Shown: one piece after another, positions 60,805-64,000 of the stretch
How the letters are laid out: the number at the start of each line of letters is the position of its first letter
Numbering within the stretch: position 1 is the first letter of the stretch
Position numbers and translations under genes: made by a program
Assembly (NCBI GenBank): GCA_028456385.1
Contig: JALNQF010000207.1
Coordinates: forward strand, 1-64,000
Reading direction: 5' to 3'
DNA: 64,000 nucleotides
Source of the DNA: Ophiosphaerella korrae
Taxonomy: Eukaryota; Ascomycota; Dothideomycetes; Pleosporales; Phaeosphaeriaceae
The notes under the pieces: model-generated
What the model saw: only the letters and a program-made list of their open reading frames with translations
Database searches by the model: none
Told to the model about the DNA's origin: nothing

Positions 60805-61232
60805 TGTAATAGGTCGTTACTAAGGTAGACTTCCTAGTACCTAAGGGTGTTAGTAGATTGTAAGTTAATAGTAAAAGCTAGGGTTATAATCTACAATAAC
60901 TTATAAATAATAGAAGATGTTTTGTAACTATCTTGTATTAGCGTTCTATAGTCTAAGGATTAAATTACTAATACTATCCTAATAATACGCATCTTACTAA
61001 CTATATACTCGTCTTAATCTATAATCTATAGTTACTAAGACTAGTAGATTATAGATTGTCTTAATCTATAATCTATTAATACTAAGAGTCTATAGATTAT
61101 AGATTAGCCTAGGTGTCCTAGTTATGTGTAGTCTCCTAATTAAAGTTGTTACCCTACTTGTCCTATACTTTGTTAGCGCCTAGATTAGGACTAATTAGTT
61201 CTATCTCGATTTCTTCTATTACACCTATAACA
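60805..61232 (-). mobile_element. 3' LTR (left) of the terminal Gypsy element
   Basis: It starts TGTAATAGGTCGTTACTAAG and ends ACACCTATAACA. Its middle carries yet another module, a set of palindromic AATCTATAATCTAT repeats at about 61,013-61,105. The left flank is AAAGA. Confidence 0.9.
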
Positions 61233-61869
61233 CTATCTCTTCTCTTAAGTAGGTCCTAGTTTACCCGTCCTAGAGCTAGAGTTATTAGTCTAGTTTCTTT
61301 ATTAATATAGAGTTCTTTATCCTCTCTTATAACTATTTTATTTACACGTTGTTGCTACCTCTTTACTAATCGCGTATTATATAATAATGTTAAAATATTT
61401 CTTTACTCTTATTATACTTCTCTTAAGTTAAACCCTAAGTCTCTTCCTTATATTATTTCTATAAATAATAGTAGAGCTTATAAAGCGTATATTTATGCAA
61501 ACATACGTAGCTCTTATAACGTATCTAGTATTTCTCTTTCTAAGTGTAAGTTTATTATACTTATTCTTGCGTCTAGGCTTAACAATAATAGGGAAAGCTG
61601 TTAACTAGACTTAAGAGAAATTACTATCTTAAATTATAGAGGCTAAAGCTAAGCGTAAGCGTATCTAGGAGCTTGCGTAGAGTAAGCTAGTAGAGAATTA
61701 AGCTCGTCTCTCTTATCTTTATAAGATAAAGGCCTTAAATAATAAGAAATTAGCTAAGTAGTTAGTAGCTCTAGAAGCTAAGCTAGACTTAGATAAGGTA
61801 TTTAGTATTACTGTAGTAGGTCCTACGCTAGACGTCCCTATTGTCTCTCTATCTATTGTTAGTAATGTT

Positions 61870-64000
61870 AGTTCTCTTAGTTTACTACTAGGCGTTCTAG
61901 AGGGTTTTAACTTTAGAACTCCTCTAGTTTCTTAGGGTAATTAAGATTATCCTCTAGTTCCTATATTTCTTCCTATAGTTGTCCTTTTTTATCTATACCT
62001 ATCTATTTTACTAGGTAGTAGTTTCTACTATTACGGAACTAGTACTATAAGATTTCTTTAACTTCTTATTCTTCTTGTTCTCTATACGTGTCTACTTCGT
62101 ACACTAGTAGTTCTACTTCTTATAGTACTTGTTCTAGTAGGGCTACGTAGAATATTAGGTGTATCTTTATCTTGTTTAGTAGCTTTAGTTTGAATATAAC
62201 TAGTATAATTTCTTTCTCTACTTTATATAGTCCTATCTTAACGTAGTCTAGTTTTAAGCTTAGGCGCTTACTCTTAATATTTTTTTGTACTAACTATACT
62301 TTTTCTCTCTCTCTAAATTAAGGTCCCTTTTTATACTTCTTATTATAGTATTTTATTATACAATTATATAGGAATTCTATATCTTATCTTAGTTAATTAT
62401 ATATATCCTTAAGTCTATTAGTAAAACTTTCTCCTCTTAGGGACTAAGATATCTAATTTCTTAGTATCTAGTATACGTTAGGCTCGAATCTATAGTTCGC
62501 GAAGAAAGGTAATACTCTTATTACTATATTCTTTGCGCTATTATATACTAACTATGCTATAAGTAGTAACTATACCTAATTATTCTAGTTATAGTTAAGG
62601 TAGCATCTTAGGTATTGTTCTACTATCTAATTTATTCGTTCTAACTATTTGTCTATTTATAGATAATATACTATAGACATTGTATATTTAATTCCTAATT
62701 GCGCTATTATTGTTTCCTATAGTTTTAATGTAAATTGTACGTCTCTATCTATAATAATCTTATCTAGTAGTCTATATTAACTAATTATAGTTCCTAGAAC
62801 CTAGTATATAGTAACCTCTATCCTACTTTTTTCTTTATATAGTCTAAAGTATATATACTTTATAAGCTTATCTACTATTGTTAAGATTCTATTATACTTA
62901 ACCCCTAATATTAGGTCTTTAGACTTTAGTAACTTCGTAATAAAGTCTATTGTAATAACTCCTTATAGTTGTTCTAGTACTTCTACTAGTTATAATATTC
63001 TATATAGTATATATCTATTGTATTTATTCCTTTAATATTCTATATAGTCTCGTAGTACCTCTATTACTAATTATCTTGCTTTTAGAATATAGTAATCTCG
63101 TAGTAGTCTATCTAATATTTTCTTAATACCTTAGTAACTATATACTAGTAATTTATAGAATTGTCGTATAAATTCTCTCTAGATCTTCTTTAGGATGTAT
63201 ATTCTTCTATAGGCTTGTACGAATCTTTCTTAGATTTCTAGTTTCTCTATTTCTTTAGATACTTCTTTTATTATTTTCTAAATCTATTTATCTAGCTCGC
63301 TACTCTTCCTTTTAAGTGTTGCAGCTATTTTATGTATATTTAGGACTAAGTGTCTTTCTTTGTTCTTAACTAGAACTATACTAGTAGCGCTTACTTCTTC
63401 TTATAAGTCTAGCCTTCTACTAAAGGCGTCTATAAACTAATTGTCTTTCCCTTTTGTATATATAATTTCTATATTAAATATTAATAAGTATTCCTACTAT
63501 CTTATATAGTGTTATAATAATTCTTTATTTATTATAAATCCTATAAGATTCTTGTAGTCTATATAGACCTTTATCTAATGTTTTACTCCTTGTAGGTATA
63601 CTCTCTATTACTTAAATACTTTATAGATTGCTAGTATTTCTTTATTGTAGATTAGGTAGTTAAGTTCTACTATCTTTATTTTCTTAGAGAAGTATTTAAC
63701 TAAGTATTCTTTTTTAGTTTCTAGGTCTTCCTATATTAGTGCTATTCTGTAGACTAAGTTAGATGCGTCTATTTTTACTATTACTAGTAGGTCTAGGTTA
63801 TATATTCTAATAACTAGGTTTTCTATAAACTTCTCCTTAATCTTCTTAAATGCCTTATTATATTCTTTTATCTATTTAAACGGCGTATCTTTTTTTATAA
63901 GTCTTGTTATTAGTTCTATATCTTTAGACTATCCTACTATTAACTTCCTACAAAAGTTAGCTAGCCTATAAAATTATTGTACCTCTTTTAGGTTTCTTAG
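61870..64000 (-). pseudogene. pol of the terminal Gypsy element (chromodomain to RT)
   Basis: Minus strand, placed by homology to the copies at 17,640-20,450 and 42,830-45,700: chromodomain about 62,180-61,880, integrase core about 62,990-62,720, RNase H about 63,800-63,330, RT from about 63,830 to the window end. Stops are frequent. 61,233-61,870 is the 3' untranslated region. Confidence 0.82.

Larger units (their letters stand above)
60805..64000 (-). mobile_element. Gypsy chromovirus running off the window end
   Basis: The left (3') LTR is followed by the conserved inner edge (CTATCTCTTCTCTTAAGTAGG) and, on the minus strand, chromodomain, integrase, RNase H and part of RT. It keeps more CpG and TpG than most copies here (TTCGCGAAG near 62,490, for example). 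The 5' LTR and gag lie beyond 64,000. Confidence 0.88.

Overview
The window looks like a chromosome segment of a filamentous ascomycete (Pezizomycotina), species not determinable by eye. A gene island of about 6.6 kb with ordinary base composition (about 28,490-35,120) sits between two long AT-rich blocks. These blocks are almost entirely dead transposons. They show the signature of repeat-induced point mutation (RIP): TpA is hugely over-represented, CpA and TpG are nearly absent, and reading frames are broken mostly by TAG/TAA where relatives have CAG/CAA (Gln) or TGG (Trp). The island genes have short GT-AG introns (48-59 nt), several with TACTAAC or CTAAC branch sites, as expected for such fungi.

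Left block (1-28,480). It holds a 61-bp-period tandem array (80-228), the 3' half of a plus-strand Ty3/Gypsy chromovirus with its LTR (290-3,184), and then a nest about 23 kb long. The nest's outer minus-strand Gypsy element (LTRs 3,373-3,512 + 7,237-7,531 and 26,037-26,436; target duplication CTCTT/CTCTC) is broken by three things: a short plus-strand Gypsy derivative (3,513-7,236), a solo LTR (7,716-8,086, duplication TTATT) and a complete minus-strand Gypsy element (16,598-23,662, duplication AAAAT, two 459-bp LTRs). A lone internal LTR (14,039-14,489) shows that two elements have recombined. Right of the nest lie a degraded unidentified ORF and a RIP-damaged PIF/Harbinger-type transposase.

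Gene island. On the minus strand is a six-exon MFS transporter of the DHA1 (Qdr-like) type, apparently intact at 581 aa. Facing away from it is a three-exon single-pass membrane protein with a basic cytoplasmic tail. Further right is a three-exon secreted, N-glycosylated, Cys-poor protein of unknown function, followed by a partial duplicate of one of its motifs. Between them lie a 125-bp TA-flanked foldback MITE, a second short foldback, and one copy of a repeat whose second, RIP-damaged copy lies just beyond the island (35,197-35,390). No biosynthetic cluster is evident. The only functional theme visible is transport, membrane and secretion.

Right block (35,120-64,000). It contains an old minus-strand Gypsy element (about 36,500-50,760) interrupted by a solo LTR (37,904-38,363, duplication ATCTA) and a complete 7.0-kb Gypsy element (41,808-48,830, duplication AAATT, two 441-bp LTRs). 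Next comes a plus-strand Gypsy element whose gag is split by a pogo/Fot1-type DNA transposon and whose reverse transcriptase is split by a solo LTR (duplication AGATA). That solo LTR itself carries a 425-bp foldback MITE with TATA flanks. A tRNA-like sequence, a 12-bp minisatellite, a gag-protease fragment and a final minus-strand Gypsy element that runs off the window end complete the block. No rRNA, CRISPR array or bacterial feature was seen.
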